In this document: positions 6,929-16,365 of the stretch, one piece after another
How positions within the stretch are numbered: the stretch's first letter is position 1
How the letters are laid out: each line of letters opens with the position of its first letter
Position numbers and translations under genes: made by a program
Assembly: GCF_001953635.1 (NCBI RefSeq)
Contig: NZ_MEJH01000003.1
Span: 248,001-312,000, forward strand
Direction of reading: 5' to 3'
From: Alteromonas abrolhosensis
Lineage (GTDB): Bacteria > Pseudomonadota > Gammaproteobacteria > Enterobacterales > Alteromonadaceae
Length of the DNA stretch: 64,000 nt
Notes under the pieces: model-generated
The model's database searches: none
What the model was told of the DNA's origin: nothing
Seen by the model: the letters and a program-made list of their open reading frames with translations, nothing else

Positions 6929-9089
6929 CAGTCACGCCTTTAAGCTGTCGCAATCGGGTTAACACTTTTGATACGGTGTCGAGATCGTGCACCTCTATCG
7001 AAATGGTGATAAGCGCCGTCTGTCTGTTTTTATCACTTAGGCTGTTAACTCCCAAAAGCGGCACGTTTTCATTCGCCAGCACCGTGGTGATATCGCGCAA
7101 CAGCCCGGTTCTATCGTGACAAAATATATCTATGCCTGTCTCAAAGCCCACTTTAAGCTCTTGTGACCAATTCACTTCTATTTGACGCTCAGGGTGTTGT
7201 GACAACAAGTGTTGCAGCTGGTCGCAGCTCTCTTTATGAACGCTTACACCACGGCCTTGTGTGATATAGCCTAAAATAGCTTCGCCTGGTACTGGCTTAC
7301 AGCAATTCGCCAGCTGGCTCATTAAGTGCCCCACGCCCTGCACCACCACTGCATCTTTTTTACCTGATCCGGCTGCAGTTTTGCGCGTTTTAACCTTAGG
7401 GCTAATTTCGGGTTCTGGGGCTGGCGGCTCCTGCAAATGATGAATAAAATTAATCACCTGCATAACGCGCACATCACCGGCACCTACCGCAGTGTACAAG
7501 TCATCGAGGGTTTGTAAGTTAAACTTCTCAAATGCCTCATTGGGTACTTTGGCAGGCAAATGAGCACGCTGAAGTTCGCGTTCTAGTAGTTCTTTACCTG
7601 CAGCCAGGTTTTTGTCTCTATCCTGCTTTTTAAAGAAGGAATGGATAGTGGCACGCGCCCGTGATGAATGCACATAGCCAAGGCCCGGGTGCATCCAGTC
7701 GCGACTTGGGTTTGGCTCTTTTCCGGTGAGTACTTCTATCTGATCGCCACTTTGCAGTAAATAAGTGAAAGGGACTATTCGCCCATTCACTTTTGCGCCA
7801 ATGCAGCGGTGGCCCACATTACTGTGAATATAGTAAGCAAAATCAAGCGGCGTGGCTCCTTGGGGAAGGTCAATAACATCGCCTTTGGGTGTGAACACGT
7901 ACACCCTATCGTCAAACACCTGACTGCGAAGTTCTTCAACCAAATCGCCAGATTCGGCCACTTCCTCTTGCCACGCTAGTATGCGGCGAAGCCAGTTTAT
8001 ACGCTCGTCATAGCCTGACTGCTTGCCCGTGCTACCCTCTTTATATTTCCAGTGAGCAGCCACACCCAGTTCTGCATCCTGATGCATTTTTTGCGTGCGA
8101 ATTTGAATCTCTACCGACTTCCCTTCAGGCCCCACGATAACCGTGTGAATAGACTGGTAACCGTTAGGTTTAGGGGTTGCAATGTAATCGTCGAATTCGT
8201 TCGGTAGGTGCTTATAGCTGGCGTGAACCGTACCAAGCGCGGCGTAACAATCTTGAAGTCGCTCGGCAATAATACGCACTGCACGAATATCAAAAAGCTG
8301 CTCAAACGTAAGGCGCTTTTTCTGCATCTTCTTCCAAATGCTGAATATATGCTTAGGGCGGCCGTATACGTCAGCGCGGATTTGTTCGCTATCAAGCAAG
8401 CCTTGCAAGTCGCCTACTATTGTTTCTATGTACTCGGCACGCTCTCGGCGCTTGCCGTCAAGCTGATGAGCTATTTGCTTGTAGGTGATGGGATGTAGGT
8501 AGCGAAACGCAAGGTCTTCAAGCTCCCACTTTAACTGACCAATGCCCAAACGGTTTGCCAATGGCGCATAGATGCTAGCGCATTCGCGGGCCACCATAAC
8601 GCGGGTTTCTTCGTCGGCTTTTTTAACCTGTTGCAATGCACAAATGCGTTCTGCCATTTTGATCACAACGGCACGCACGTCTTCTACCATCGCCAGCAGC
8701 ATACGACGAATACTGTCTATGTGCTGTTCGTCCGACTTTTCTGCAAAGCCAGAACCTTTTACTTTACGCGCATGTAACGACTTGATGGCATCCATTCGGC
8801 GCACGCCAACGATCAGGTCGCGTATTTCCCCGCCGAATTCTTCATAAATATCGTCTTCACTTAAGGCGTGCTGTTCGCAATATGGAAAAACCAAGGCTGC
8901 CTGAAGCGTTGCGTCATCCATATTGAGCTGACACAAAATCTCAACCATTTCCTGACCAACCAACAGTCGCTCGGGAATAGATGACACTGCACTTAGTTTT
9001 TCTTTTGTTTCTGCACTTAACTCAAGGCTATCTAACCACGCTTCAAAGGGTGGTCGGTCGGCTTGGTGGACCTTTCTTGTCGATACCAT
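6906..9089 (-). CDS. relA: GTP pyrophosphokinase RelA ((p)ppGpp synthetase I)
   Basis: RelA makes (p)ppGpp on stalled ribosomes. The 727-residue protein has, in order, a degenerate hydrolase HD domain (the HDVVED-type metal motif is missing, with FPYCEQHALSEDD in its place), the synthetase domain with DYIATPKPNGYQSIHT and the EIQIRT strand, a TGS domain beginning near VFTPKGDVIDLPQG, a zinc-finger-like region with CCKPVPGEAILGY, and a C-terminal ACT domain. The broken HD site marks it as monofunctional RelA rather than SpoT. An AAAGGAT site precedes the ATG. It lies 12 bases after rlmD and overlaps mazG, the same order as in E. coli apart from mazEF. Confidence 0.97.
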   Translation of the reverse strand: MVSTRKVHQADRPPFEAWLDSLELSAETKEKLSAVSSIPERLLVGQEMVEILCQLNMDDATLQAALVFPYCEQHALSEDDIYEEFGGEIRDLIVGVRRMDAIKSLHARKVKGSGFAEKSDEQHIDSIRRMLLAMVEDVRAVVIKMAERICALQQVKKADEETRVMVARECASIYAPLANRLGIGQLKWELEDLAFRYLHPITYKQIAHQLDGKRRERAEYIETIVGDLQGLLDSEQIRADVYGRPKHIFSIWKKMQKKRLTFEQLFDIRAVRIIAERLQDCYAALGTVHASYKHLPNEFDDYIATPKPNGYQSIHTVIVGPEGKSVEIQIRTQKMHQDAELGVAAHWKYKEGSTGKQSGYDERINWLRRILAWQEEVAESGDLVEELRSQVFDDRVYVFTPKGDVIDLPQGATPLDFAYYIHSNVGHRCIGAKVNGRIVPFTYLLQSGDQIEVLTGKEPNPSRDWMHPGLGYVHSSRARATIHSFFKKQDRDKNLAAGKELLERELQRAHLPAKVPNEAFEKFNLQTLDDLYTAVGAGDVRVMQVINFIHHLQEPPAPEPEISPKVKTRKTAAGSGKKDAVVVQGVGHLMSQLANCCKPVPGEAILGYITQGRGVSVHKESCDQLQHLLSQHPERQIEVNWSQELKVGFETGIDIFCHDRTGLLRDITTVLANENVPLLGVNSLSDKNRQTALITISIEVHDLDTVSKVLTRLRQLKGVTDAKRKQS

Positions 9090-9101
9090 ATCCTTTACTC
9101 G

Positions 9102-10562
9102 TTACTGCTGCTTTCGCGTAAACAAGGCCATCATTTCCATGTGATGGGTGAAGGGGAACATTTCTGCTACGCCCGCTTTTTCCATTTCGTAACCTCCGTC
9201 TATCAACACCTTTGCGTCTCTAGAAAACGTACTTGGGTTGCAAGAAACATACACTATCGTTTTTGGTAGTGCTTTTACAAGCGCATGACAAACGGTCAAC
9301 GCCCCTTCTCTTGAAGGGTCTAGCAATACCTTATCAAAGCCCTGCTGTAATGAAGCCTCGACGTTGGTCTTATCGGCCAAATCCAAATGCAGCCACTCTA
9401 CTTTTTCAATGCCCTGTTGCTGTGCATTGTCTTTGGCGCGGCGCACCATCTCTGCCACGCCTTCTACCGCCTGAACCTCTGCACCTAACTTAGCAATAGG
9501 TAAAGTAAAATTGCCCAGCCCGCTAAACCAATCAGCGATACGTTCGTTGGGCTTTGGGTTTAGCCATCCTATTGCCTGATTAACCATTTTTTCGTTAACC
9601 ACTTTATTAATTTGAATAAAGTCGTTAGCACTAGGTGAAATTGAGCAGCCATTTACCGTGTTCATAACCATATCAGTACCACGACCCACACTGCGAATTT
9701 GCCCCTGCTTATTTTCAAGCTTTAATTCAATACCGTAGTCACCAACCGATGAACTCGTGTTCACCAGTTCGCTCACTGCATCAATAAGCTCAGCTTCAAG
9801 GGCTTTGGTGTGTTTAATAACAAGATGCGAGGTGTTATCGCCAGCAATAAGGCTGATATGCCCAATATGACGCGCTGACTCGAACCCTGAAAGCGCATCC
9901 CGTAAAGGGCCAATGAGTTTAGATAGCGGGTCAACCAGTATTGGGCAGGTTTCTACATTGATAACGTTACTGCTATTTGCTTCACGGAAGCCCAACTTAA
10001 TTTGATTGGGGTTGCGGGCATCTATAGCCAGCCTTGCTTTTCTGCGATATTGAGGGCGCGGCCCTGCTAAAGGTGCTTGCCAAACGTTTGGCTTCATCGC
10101 GAGATGACGTTCCATCATCACTCTAAGAGCACGGTCACGTTGCACAAGGGCAGCGTCGGGCTTTATGTGCTGTAGCTGACACCCACCACATACATCAAAC
10201 ACAGGGCAAAAAGGCGCTTGTCTTTCATCACTTGGCAAATGAATATTTGTCGCCTTGGCATTAATGACTTTCTTTTTGCTAGATACCACCTCTATGTCGC
10301 AGGTTTCTCCTACGAGGGCACCTTCAACAAATACCATCGGATTGCCGCGCACTACGCCATTGCCCATCCAGTCTAAATCTTCAATGGTGACCGTGTTAGG
10401 CTTTTGACTTTCACTGGTATCCGCTGCATTTTTGCTTTTCCCAAATCGAAGTCCTGCGACCTGCGCGTTGGCTCTGGCATTCCCCTTTTTTGAAGCGCCA
10501 CGTTCAGTAAGAGACGTTTTACTTTTTTGCTTACTGCGAGATTGTTTAAAAAGGTTTGCCAA
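9102..10562 (-). CDS. rlmD: 23S rRNA (uracil-1939-C5)-methyltransferase RlmD
   Basis: This SAM-dependent RNA methyltransferase modifies U1939 of 23S rRNA. The 486-residue protein has a basic N-terminal extension, a TRAM RNA-binding domain starting near residue 55, the Fe-S cluster cysteines in CPVFDVCGGC plus the fourth cysteine in VETCPIL, the SAM-binding DWFSGLGNFTLP, and the catalytic cysteine in YVSCNPSTFSRD. The start is a TTG at 10562, supported by GGAG six bases upstream and by the lack of a better in-frame start. The N-terminal extension of about 40 lysine/arginine-rich residues is longer than in E. coli. It leads directly into relA, as in the enterobacterial rumA-relA order. Confidence 0.95.
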   Translation of the reverse strand: MANLFKQSRSKQKSKTSLTERGASKKGNARANAQVAGLRFGKSKNAADTSESQKPNTVTIEDLDWMGNGVVRGNPMVFVEGALVGETCDIEVVSSKKKVINAKATNIHLPSDERQAPFCPVFDVCGGCQLQHIKPDAALVQRDRALRVMMERHLAMKPNVWQAPLAGPRPQYRRKARLAIDARNPNQIKLGFREANSSNVINVETCPILVDPLSKLIGPLRDALSGFESARHIGHISLIAGDNTSHLVIKHTKALEAELIDAVSELVNTSSSVGDYGIELKLENKQGQIRSVGRGTDMVMNTVNGCSISPSANDFIQINKVVNEKMVNQAIGWLNPKPNERIADWFSGLGNFTLPIAKLGAEVQAVEGVAEMVRRAKDNAQQQGIEKVEWLHLDLADKTNVEASLQQGFDKVLLDPSREGALTVCHALVKALPKTIVYVSCNPSTFSRDAKVLIDGGYEMEKAGVAEMFPFTHHMEMMALFTRKQQ

Positions 10563-10795
10563 GTGTGACTCCGGTTACTTGCTTAACGTGGTTTGATGTT
10601 AGTAGAGATTCTTGTACGCGCTACTCAAACAGATTTCGCCGACTTAATGTCGATAGGACAACTTCAATAAGCTAGATCTAACGAGTTTGGCTCATCAAGC
10701 TTTGCTCAAAAAGCGCGTAATTGCATAATTACAGTGTAGTAAGCCAATGATTAGCGTGTGCGTAAGACAGCTACTTTAGTTTTTAACTTATTGGC

Positions 10796-11176
10796 CTATT
10801 CTGATTCCAGTATAACGGTTGCGACGGCGTAATGTTGTTCATCTGAGATACTGACCACACTTCGAGTAATGCTTCGGGTTTCACACAAAGCAGCAAACTC
10901 GCCAGTGAAGTGAAGTTCTGGCGCACCTAGGTGATTATTTCGCACTTCTATATGCTGCCAGCTTATCCCGTTTCCAATCCCAGTACCTAAGGCTTTCACC
11001 GCCGCCTCTTTGGCGGCAAAACGTTTGGCCAAAAAACGTACTGGCGTACTGTGCTCACTAAATTGCTGCCACTCGGCAGGCGTAAGTACTCGCTTGGCCA
11101 AACGCTCATTAGCACCGTCGCCCTTACCAAGACGCGCTATCTCTACAATGTCAGTACCTAGCCCTGCAATCGCCAC
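10796..11176 (-). CDS. acpS: Holo-[acyl-carrier-protein] synthase AcpS
   Basis: AcpS transfers 4'-phosphopantetheine from CoA to apo-ACP for fatty-acid synthesis. At 126 residues it has the usual family length and both signatures: GTDIVEIARLG at the N-terminus, with the metal-binding Asp, and RFLAKRFAAKEAAVKALGTG with the catalytic Glu-Lys region at about residues 48-67. The start is GTG. It follows pdxJ by 27 bases in the conserved recO-pdxJ-acpS order. Confidence 0.96.
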   Translation of the reverse strand: MAIAGLGTDIVEIARLGKGDGANERLAKRVLTPAEWQQFSEHSTPVRFLAKRFAAKEAAVKALGTGIGNGISWQHIEVRNNHLGAPELHFTGEFAALCETRSITRSVVSISDEQHYAVATVILESE

Positions 11177-11203
11177 GTTATCTACACCCTTTTGTATTTA
11201 AGG

Positions 11204-11941
11204 TTAAATGCCCGCTCGCGCTTCAAGCATAAGCTTTCGCATATCCGCCACTGCCGTGTGAAGGCCATCGAAGGCAGCACGGGCAATGATAGCGTGACCA
11301 ATATTAAGCTCAATTAGCTGAGGGATAGCCGCGATAGGCTTAACATTGTGATAGTGCAAGCCGTGACCCGCATTCACTTTAAGCCCTAAACTATCGGCGT
11401 ACTCAATACCTTCAACTAAACGCGCTAGCTCTTTGTGCTGCTCTTCTTCGCTAGTGGCTTCTGCGTATTGGCCCGTATGAATTTCAATGTAAGGGGCGTT
11501 GCATGCTGCGGCCGCGTCAATTTGCGCTTTGTCTGCATCAATAAATAACGACACCAAAATGTTTGCATTAGCGAGTCGCTCACACGCCGCCTTGATGTTG
11601 TCAAAATTCCCTGCCACATCAAGACCACCTTCGGTAGTCAGCTCTTCGCGCTTTTCTGGTACTAAGCAGCAAAAAACAGGCTTTACTTCTTCTGCAATTG
11701 CCAGCATTTCTTCGGTTACCGCCATTTCCAGATTTAGACGGGTATTAATGGTCTGCGCTAAAATGCGTACATCTCGGTCTTTAATATGGCGGCGGTCTTC
11801 ACGTAAATGAACCGTAATGCCGTCTGCGCCTGCGCGCTCGGCGATATCCGCAGCATGCACGGGATCTGGGTAATGCGTGCCGCGCGCATTGCGTAGCGTT
11901 GCGATATGGTCGATGTTAACGCCTAATAGAATCGTGCTCAT
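11204..11941 (-). CDS. pdxJ: Pyridoxine 5'-phosphate synthase PdxJ
   Basis: PdxJ condenses 1-deoxyxylulose 5-phosphate with the PdxA product to give pyridoxine 5'-phosphate. The 245-residue TIM-barrel protein begins with [20 protein letters not shown] and contains [24 protein letters not shown], and the C-terminal phosphate-binding [16 protein letters not shown] lies in front of the ATG. Its partner pdxA is in the same window at 22257, so both halves of the DXP-dependent vitamin B6 route are here. Use of DXP also implies that the organism has dxs and probably the MEP isoprenoid route (inference). Confidence 0.97.
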   Translation of the reverse strand: MSTILLGVNIDHIATLRNARGTHYPDPVHAADIAERAGADGITVHLREDRRHIKDRDVRILAQTINTRLNLEMAVTEEMLAIAEEVKPVFCCLVPEKREELTTEGGLDVAGNFDNIKAACERLANANILVSLFIDADKAQIDAAAACNAPYIEIHTGQYAEATSEEEQHKELARLVEGIEYADSLGLKVNAGHGLHYHNVKPIAAIPQLIELNIGHAIIARAAFDGLHTAVADMRKLMLEARAGI

Positions 11942-12192
11942 TTCACCACCTAACCTGTAAGAGCGATAGAAGAGGCCTGCTCTTCGTGTTTAATACGTTA
12001 CTTTAAGGGTAAAAATACCCTTCTGAGGAAAGTCGCAATTGTAGCAAATTTTTTTGTAGAACGTGCTTATTAAGCGTTTGAGTTAAGAGAAAATAATTTA
12101 AGGCATTTAGACTAGTTTTAGGGTAGTTAATACGCTTTACCAAAAACTAAGCGCTTGTAAATGTGATCATTTAAGGACTAGGTAAAAACCCA

Positions 12193-12906
12193 CTAACGGG
12201 GCTTTGGCATAAAGAGTTCCCGGCTTTTTAGTGGCTTGTCACCAATTAGCGGTTTAAGTAGGTCGCGACAAAGCACCTTTGCCACTTTTTTGCTGAGCGG
12301 CGTAAACTCCCCTTGTGACAAACTAAGCAGCGCTTGTCCAGGAAATCCTCGCATACCGCGGAGACCAGCCATATCGTCAGGCAGTCTCACAAAACCTGCA
12401 TCTATATGAAAATGATAGCTGCCAGTTTCCTCTATGGGCATTTCGTATTCGACATCAGTGGTGAAATCAGGCAACAGCCCCATTTCATCAAGCAGTGCAA
12501 ATTCGAACTGACGTAAGGTCACCTCTATGTCGCTCTCATCGCGAAGAGACAGCAGCGCATTTTCATAAGCGCTGTGAACGCCATCACTGGCAAGCCCTGC
12601 CGGCATAACGCGATTGGTTAGCTCATTAACATACATGGCGCAAAACAACGCTGTCCCAACAAGGTTGATAGAGGGCGCGACACTTTCTACGTGACGTAAG
12701 TTTTTTAACTCCGATTTTCCGCTTAGCTGTAAACGGAGATGTTGAAAAGGTTGGAGCAGACTTTTCTTGTCTGATTTACTGTTCTTCACCCCTTTCGCCA
12801 CTGCACTAACACGCCCTTCTTCCAGGGTAAAAAAGTCAACAATATAGCTGGTCTCCCTGTAAGGGCGTCTATGCAATACATAGGCATTTAACCATTCATT
12901 ATTCAT
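12193..12906 (-). CDS. recO: DNA repair protein RecO
   Basis: RecO binds single-stranded DNA and, with RecR, loads RecA in RecF-pathway repair. The 237-residue protein has the N-terminal OB fold (NAYVLHRRPYRETSYIVDFF, then GRVSAVAKGVKNSKSDK) and a C-terminal helical domain with the family's CRDLLKPLIG end. The zinc cysteines of some RecO proteins are absent, as is usual in gammaproteobacteria. It sits upstream of pdxJ, separated by 251 bases that hold a small hairpin at 12005-12022 but no gene. Confidence 0.94.
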   Translation of the reverse strand: MNNEWLNAYVLHRRPYRETSYIVDFFTLEEGRVSAVAKGVKNSKSDKKSLLQPFQHLRLQLSGKSELKNLRHVESVAPSINLVGTALFCAMYVNELTNRVMPAGLASDGVHSAYENALLSLRDESDIEVTLRQFEFALLDEMGLLPDFTTDVEYEMPIEETGSYHFHIDAGFVRLPDDMAGLRGMRGFPGQALLSLSQGEFTPLSKKVAKVLCRDLLKPLIGDKPLKSRELFMPKPR

Positions 12907-12959
12907 TGTTGCTCACTGTGTTAGTTGTTCTCGAAGGGGTGCCGGTGGCAGTGTTAATA

Positions 12960-13241
12960 TTAGCTGCGTTTAATCCGTACCACTTTCATGGTTTCAAACT
13001 CAATGCCAGCTACCTCTTCAACGTGGCGATAATAGGTTACGTTCACCCGCGCGCCTTTTAAGCTTTGGTATTGCTGTTTGCGCCGGTAGATAAAAGGAAC
13101 ATCAATACCTTCTAGCATAATGGTGTGGCGTACCCAGTCGCTGTCTTTCTCTTCCCGCTGAACGTGAGAAATCACTTTAGCATTGTCGGTTTGATTCAGC
13201 TGACTATGCTTTTCCACCAGCTTCTGTCTTTCGCTTTTCAC
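12960..13241 (-). CDS. Small conserved-looking protein between recJ and recO
   Basis: This 93-residue soluble protein is not one I can assign to a named family. It has no signal peptide or membrane segment and is rich in charged residues. The C-terminal half, from about residue 40, looks like a compact beta-rich domain containing VPFIYRRKQQYQSLKGARVN and an ending VVRIKRS. It lies 53 bases before recO and 76 bases after recJ on the same strand, so it is probably co-transcribed with the two repair genes. Codon use and spacing look like a real gene. Function is unknown; a link to nucleic-acid work is suggested only by position and basic charge. Confidence 0.7.
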   Translation of the reverse strand: MKSERQKLVEKHSQLNQTDNAKVISHVQREEKDSDWVRHTIMLEGIDVPFIYRRKQQYQSLKGARVNVTYYRHVEEVAGIEFETMKVVRIKRS

Positions 13242-13317
13242 CCTTGCCCCTTTTCCACTGCATACACTTATTGCTTGCTAGGCTTATTGCCATCGCCTGC
13301 GTGTGAACTCGCTGCTG

Positions 13318-15048
13318 CTAACGCGCTTCTATTTGCTCGACAATAAGTTGCACGGTTTCCTGACCGCGAAACACATTGATATCAAGTCGATAGGCAATAT
13401 GCACACGTTTAACCATGGCATTCGGCCATGATTTTAAATCAACGTTAAACGCAATAGCATCAACCTCGTTAGCGCCGTCACTTTTTAACACCATTTTTAA
13501 GTGCTTTTGGCCAACTAAGCGCTGGTCAAGTAATGCAAATTCACCATCGAATAGTGGTGATTCAAAGCCCTGTCCAAACGGACCTGCTTGACGCAATAAA
13601 TGCGCAAAGGGTAAACACAGCTCTTCCGACGACAAGTCCCCGTCGGAAAGTAAGGCATGATTACCATCAAGCTTTTCCATATGCGCACGCGCAATATCAA
13701 CAAAAGCCCGCTCGAAGTCTTGAAGTTTAGCTACGGGCAAGCTCAATCCAGCGGCCATGGCATGCCCACCAAATTTTTCGATAACGCCCGGGTAGCGTGT
13801 ATTGACTTCATCAAGTACATCGCGAATGTGCACGCCAGGAATCGAGCGCGCCGAACCTTTAATGATCTCGTCGTCTTGATGGGCAAAAGCGATAACAGGC
13901 TTAAGATACTTCTCTTTCAAACGCCCTGCCACAATACCAATAACCCCTTGATGGAAGTCTTCGCGATAAACCACCAGTGCGCTTGGCATATCGCCTTCAT
14001 CCAGTGCCATTTGCTCTAGCACGCTTTCCGCTTGCGCTTTCATGCCAGTTTCAATTTCACGGCGTTCTTTATTAAGCGCATCGAGTTCGGCGGCAATCAT
14101 TCGCGCTTGAATGGTTTCATCTTCTAATAAGCACGCAATACCTTGAGACATGTCGTCTAATCGACCCGCGGCATTAAGCCTTGGCCCAACCACGAAGCCT
14201 AAATCAGTTGAGGTTAAGTGAGCGCAATCTCGGTTTGCCACTTCAACCAAGGCTTTGATGCCAGGTCGACACTTACCCGCCCGAATCCGCTGAAGGCCTT
14301 GATGAACTAAAATTCGGTTGTTTTTATCCAGCACCACTACATCGGCCACGGTACCAACAGCAACAATATCAAGTAGCGACGCTAGGTTTGGTGGTGCTAA
14401 CCCCGCTTTTTCAAAATGTCCTTGCTGCTGTAGCTCGGCTTTAAGTGCAAGCATGATATAAAAGGCAACGCCTACCCCAGCCAAATTCTTAGACGGGAAT
14501 TCGCAGCCAGGTTGGTTAGGATTTACTATCGCATCAGCAGGAGGTAGAACATCGCCTGGCAAATGGTGATCGGTAACAACAACCTGCATTCCCAACGACT
14601 TTGCGTGGGTTACACCGTCAATACAGGATATGCCATTGTCCACTGTGACAATAACCTCTGCCCCCTGTTTGGCAGCTTCATCCACGATAGGCACGCTAAG
14701 CCCGTAACCGAAGTCAAAGCGGTTAGGCACAAGAAAATCAACGTTGTGATAGCCCATGGCTCGAAGCGCCAATATACATACAGATGTACTGGTTGCCCCA
14801 TCAGCATCAAAATCGCCGACAATAATAATACGTTTATTTTGCACTACAGCATTGGCGAGAATTTGCGCCGCCTGCGGCATCCCTTTTAATACGTTGAAGT
14901 GAGTAAGACCTTTTAGGCCATTCTCTAAGTCATCCATATTCGCAATATTACGACCGCGATAAATTCTATCAATAACAGGGTGTAAATCTGAACTTAACGA
15001 GGGGCCGGAAACTTCGCGGCGAACAATAGGCAAAATCATAGATACCAC
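13318..15048 (-). CDS. recJ: Single-stranded-DNA-specific exonuclease RecJ
   Basis: RecJ degrades single-stranded DNA 5' to 3' in recombination and mismatch repair. The 576-residue protein has the DHH-family metal motifs GDFDADGATS (near residue 77), VTVDNGIS, VTDHHLPGD and the later NAAGRLDD, then the DHHA1 motif GGHAMAAGLSL and a C-terminal OB-type domain. Its length matches the E. coli protein (577). It follows dsbC in the conserved xerD-dsbC-recJ order; the prfB-lysS genes that follow in E. coli are replaced by the small gene and recO. Confidence 0.97.
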   Translation of the reverse strand: MVSMILPIVRREVSGPSLSSDLHPVIDRIYRGRNIANMDDLENGLKGLTHFNVLKGMPQAAQILANAVVQNKRIIIVGDFDADGATSTSVCILALRAMGYHNVDFLVPNRFDFGYGLSVPIVDEAAKQGAEVIVTVDNGISCIDGVTHAKSLGMQVVVTDHHLPGDVLPPADAIVNPNQPGCEFPSKNLAGVGVAFYIMLALKAELQQQGHFEKAGLAPPNLASLLDIVAVGTVADVVVLDKNNRILVHQGLQRIRAGKCRPGIKALVEVANRDCAHLTSTDLGFVVGPRLNAAGRLDDMSQGIACLLEDETIQARMIAAELDALNKERREIETGMKAQAESVLEQMALDEGDMPSALVVYREDFHQGVIGIVAGRLKEKYLKPVIAFAHQDDEIIKGSARSIPGVHIRDVLDEVNTRYPGVIEKFGGHAMAAGLSLPVAKLQDFERAFVDIARAHMEKLDGNHALLSDGDLSSEELCLPFAHLLRQAGPFGQGFESPLFDGEFALLDQRLVGQKHLKMVLKSDGANEVDAIAFNVDLKSWPNAMVKRVHIAYRLDINVFRGQETVQLIVEQIEAR

Positions 15049-15223
15049 TAAACCAATACTGTAAATGCAGTTGTCGATGCCAGTTCAAACAGGCTCTAAA
15101 TAAAAAAATGGAGTCGGGACACTGGATAATTAGTGCAGATTCCAAGTAAACGCCCGAGTGAACTGTAAAGCAAAACGATACGAAAAACGCTAGAAAATAT
15201 GGGAACGAATCATACCGCAGAAA

Positions 15224-15253
15224 ACAAAAAAACGCACAGAGCGTGCGTTTTTT
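15224..15253 (-). terminator. Rho-independent terminator of dsbC
   Basis: On the minus strand, AACGCAC pairs with GTGCGTT across a 5-base loop and is followed by seven T. It lies about 30 bases after the dsbC stop and separates dsbC from recJ. Confidence 0.85.
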
Positions 15254-15280
15254 TCATATTTAACGTTAGGGACTAAATGG

Positions 15281-16003
15281 CTACTCAACTTCCTCTAATG
15301 CTTTTGCAAGAAGCGCAGCTGGCTGATAACCAGGAATAAGTGAACCGTCTGGCAATACGATATTTGGCGTGCCGTTCACCCCTAATTTTTGACCTAACAT
15401 GTACTGCTCTGCCACTTTGTTTTTACAGCTTGCGCTAGCCACGTCGTTACCTGCTTTGGCTTTAGTTAACGCTTTTTGCGGGTCTTTAGCACACCAAACA
15501 GATACCATGTCGTTGTAGTTTTCACTGTTTAGCCCAGAACGTGGGAACGCGAGGTAGTGTACGGTAATGCCTGCATCGTTGAGTTCATCAATCTCGTTGT
15601 GAAATTTACGGCAGTAACCACACGTAATATCGGTAAATACGCTTATCTCATGCTTTTCGTTTTTGGCCTTAAACGTAATAGACGATGATTCCATCTCTTT
15701 TACGCCTTCTTTGCGCAGCCCTGAAAGCGCCAGCTCTGTTTCGTTACGCATTTCTTCATCAATGTTAAACACGCGGGCCTGAAGCAGATACTGCCCGTTT
15801 TCACTAACATAAAATAAGCCGCGGTTTGTAGATACTTGGACCAAGCCAGATACTGGAGAGTCGGCAATGGTTTCTACATCCAACCCTAACATTGACGATA
15901 ACTTGTTGCGGATAGCGGCTTCGTCAGCTGCCTGCGCGCTAAGACCTAATAATGATCCCGCCGCAACTACACTGGCTAACAATACTTTCTTTACTGCTTT
16001 CAC
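15281..16003 (-). CDS. dsbC: Thiol:disulfide interchange protein DsbC
   Basis: A periplasmic disulfide isomerase that corrects wrong disulfides and is kept reduced by DsbD. The 240-residue protein has a signal peptide ending at SAQA, an N-terminal dimerisation domain (residues about 21-90) and a thioredoxin domain with the active site TCGYCRKF and the cis-proline motif NGTPNIVLPDG. A second cysteine pair, in VWCAKD and SCKNKV, matches the structural disulfide of DsbC. The start is GTG at 16003, supported by GGAGAG five bases upstream. A terminator separates it from recJ. Confidence 0.96.
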   Translation of the reverse strand: MKAVKKVLLASVVAAGSLLGLSAQAADEAAIRNKLSSMLGLDVETIADSPVSGLVQVSTNRGLFYVSENGQYLLQARVFNIDEEMRNETELALSGLRKEGVKEMESSSITFKAKNEKHEISVFTDITCGYCRKFHNEIDELNDAGITVHYLAFPRSGLNSENYNDMVSVWCAKDPQKALTKAKAGNDVASASCKNKVAEQYMLGQKLGVNGTPNIVLPDGSLIPGYQPAALLAKALEEVE

Positions 16004-16365
16004 TAAAACTCTCCATTATGCCATTTAAGCTCATTCTCGCTTATTGGCGTAGAATGCGATTGCTCGACTATGTGCCCCATGGCAAACGGCAACCGCTGAA
16101 AATTTTCACACTTATTATGTCAGACCACCAAACCTAACAAAAAATTGCATTTACCATGCAAATTGTCTGTCTACCACCAGATTTTTACCCTTGCTACAGC
16201 AACATGCAACTTGGTGTACTTAATAAAATGTGAGGGTAGTCATTTTTATATAAATATACTCCATGTATCCTAACATAGACCGCACTATTTTATACATGCC
16301 CGCACTTAACCTCATCGTATGCAGTACACAATTTGTAGCATTATAATTTAAGGCTTTTAAGTCAT
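16004..16365. other. Gene-free stretch between dsbC and xerD
   Basis: This stretch is 362 bases, AT-rich toward xerD. No convincing gene is seen: the open frame on the plus strand is out of context and lacks a ribosome-binding site. It should hold the dsbC promoter. No terminator, riboswitch or repeat stands out. Confidence 0.6.

Noticed and set aside
6906-9089. RelA considered as bifunctional SpoT/Rel
   Set aside because: The HD hydrolase motif is missing, and the gene sits in the rlmD-relA-mazG context.
12005-12022. AAGGGTA/TACCCTT hairpin between recO and pdxJ
   Set aside because: The stem is short and no T-run follows on the minus strand, so a terminator call is not supported.
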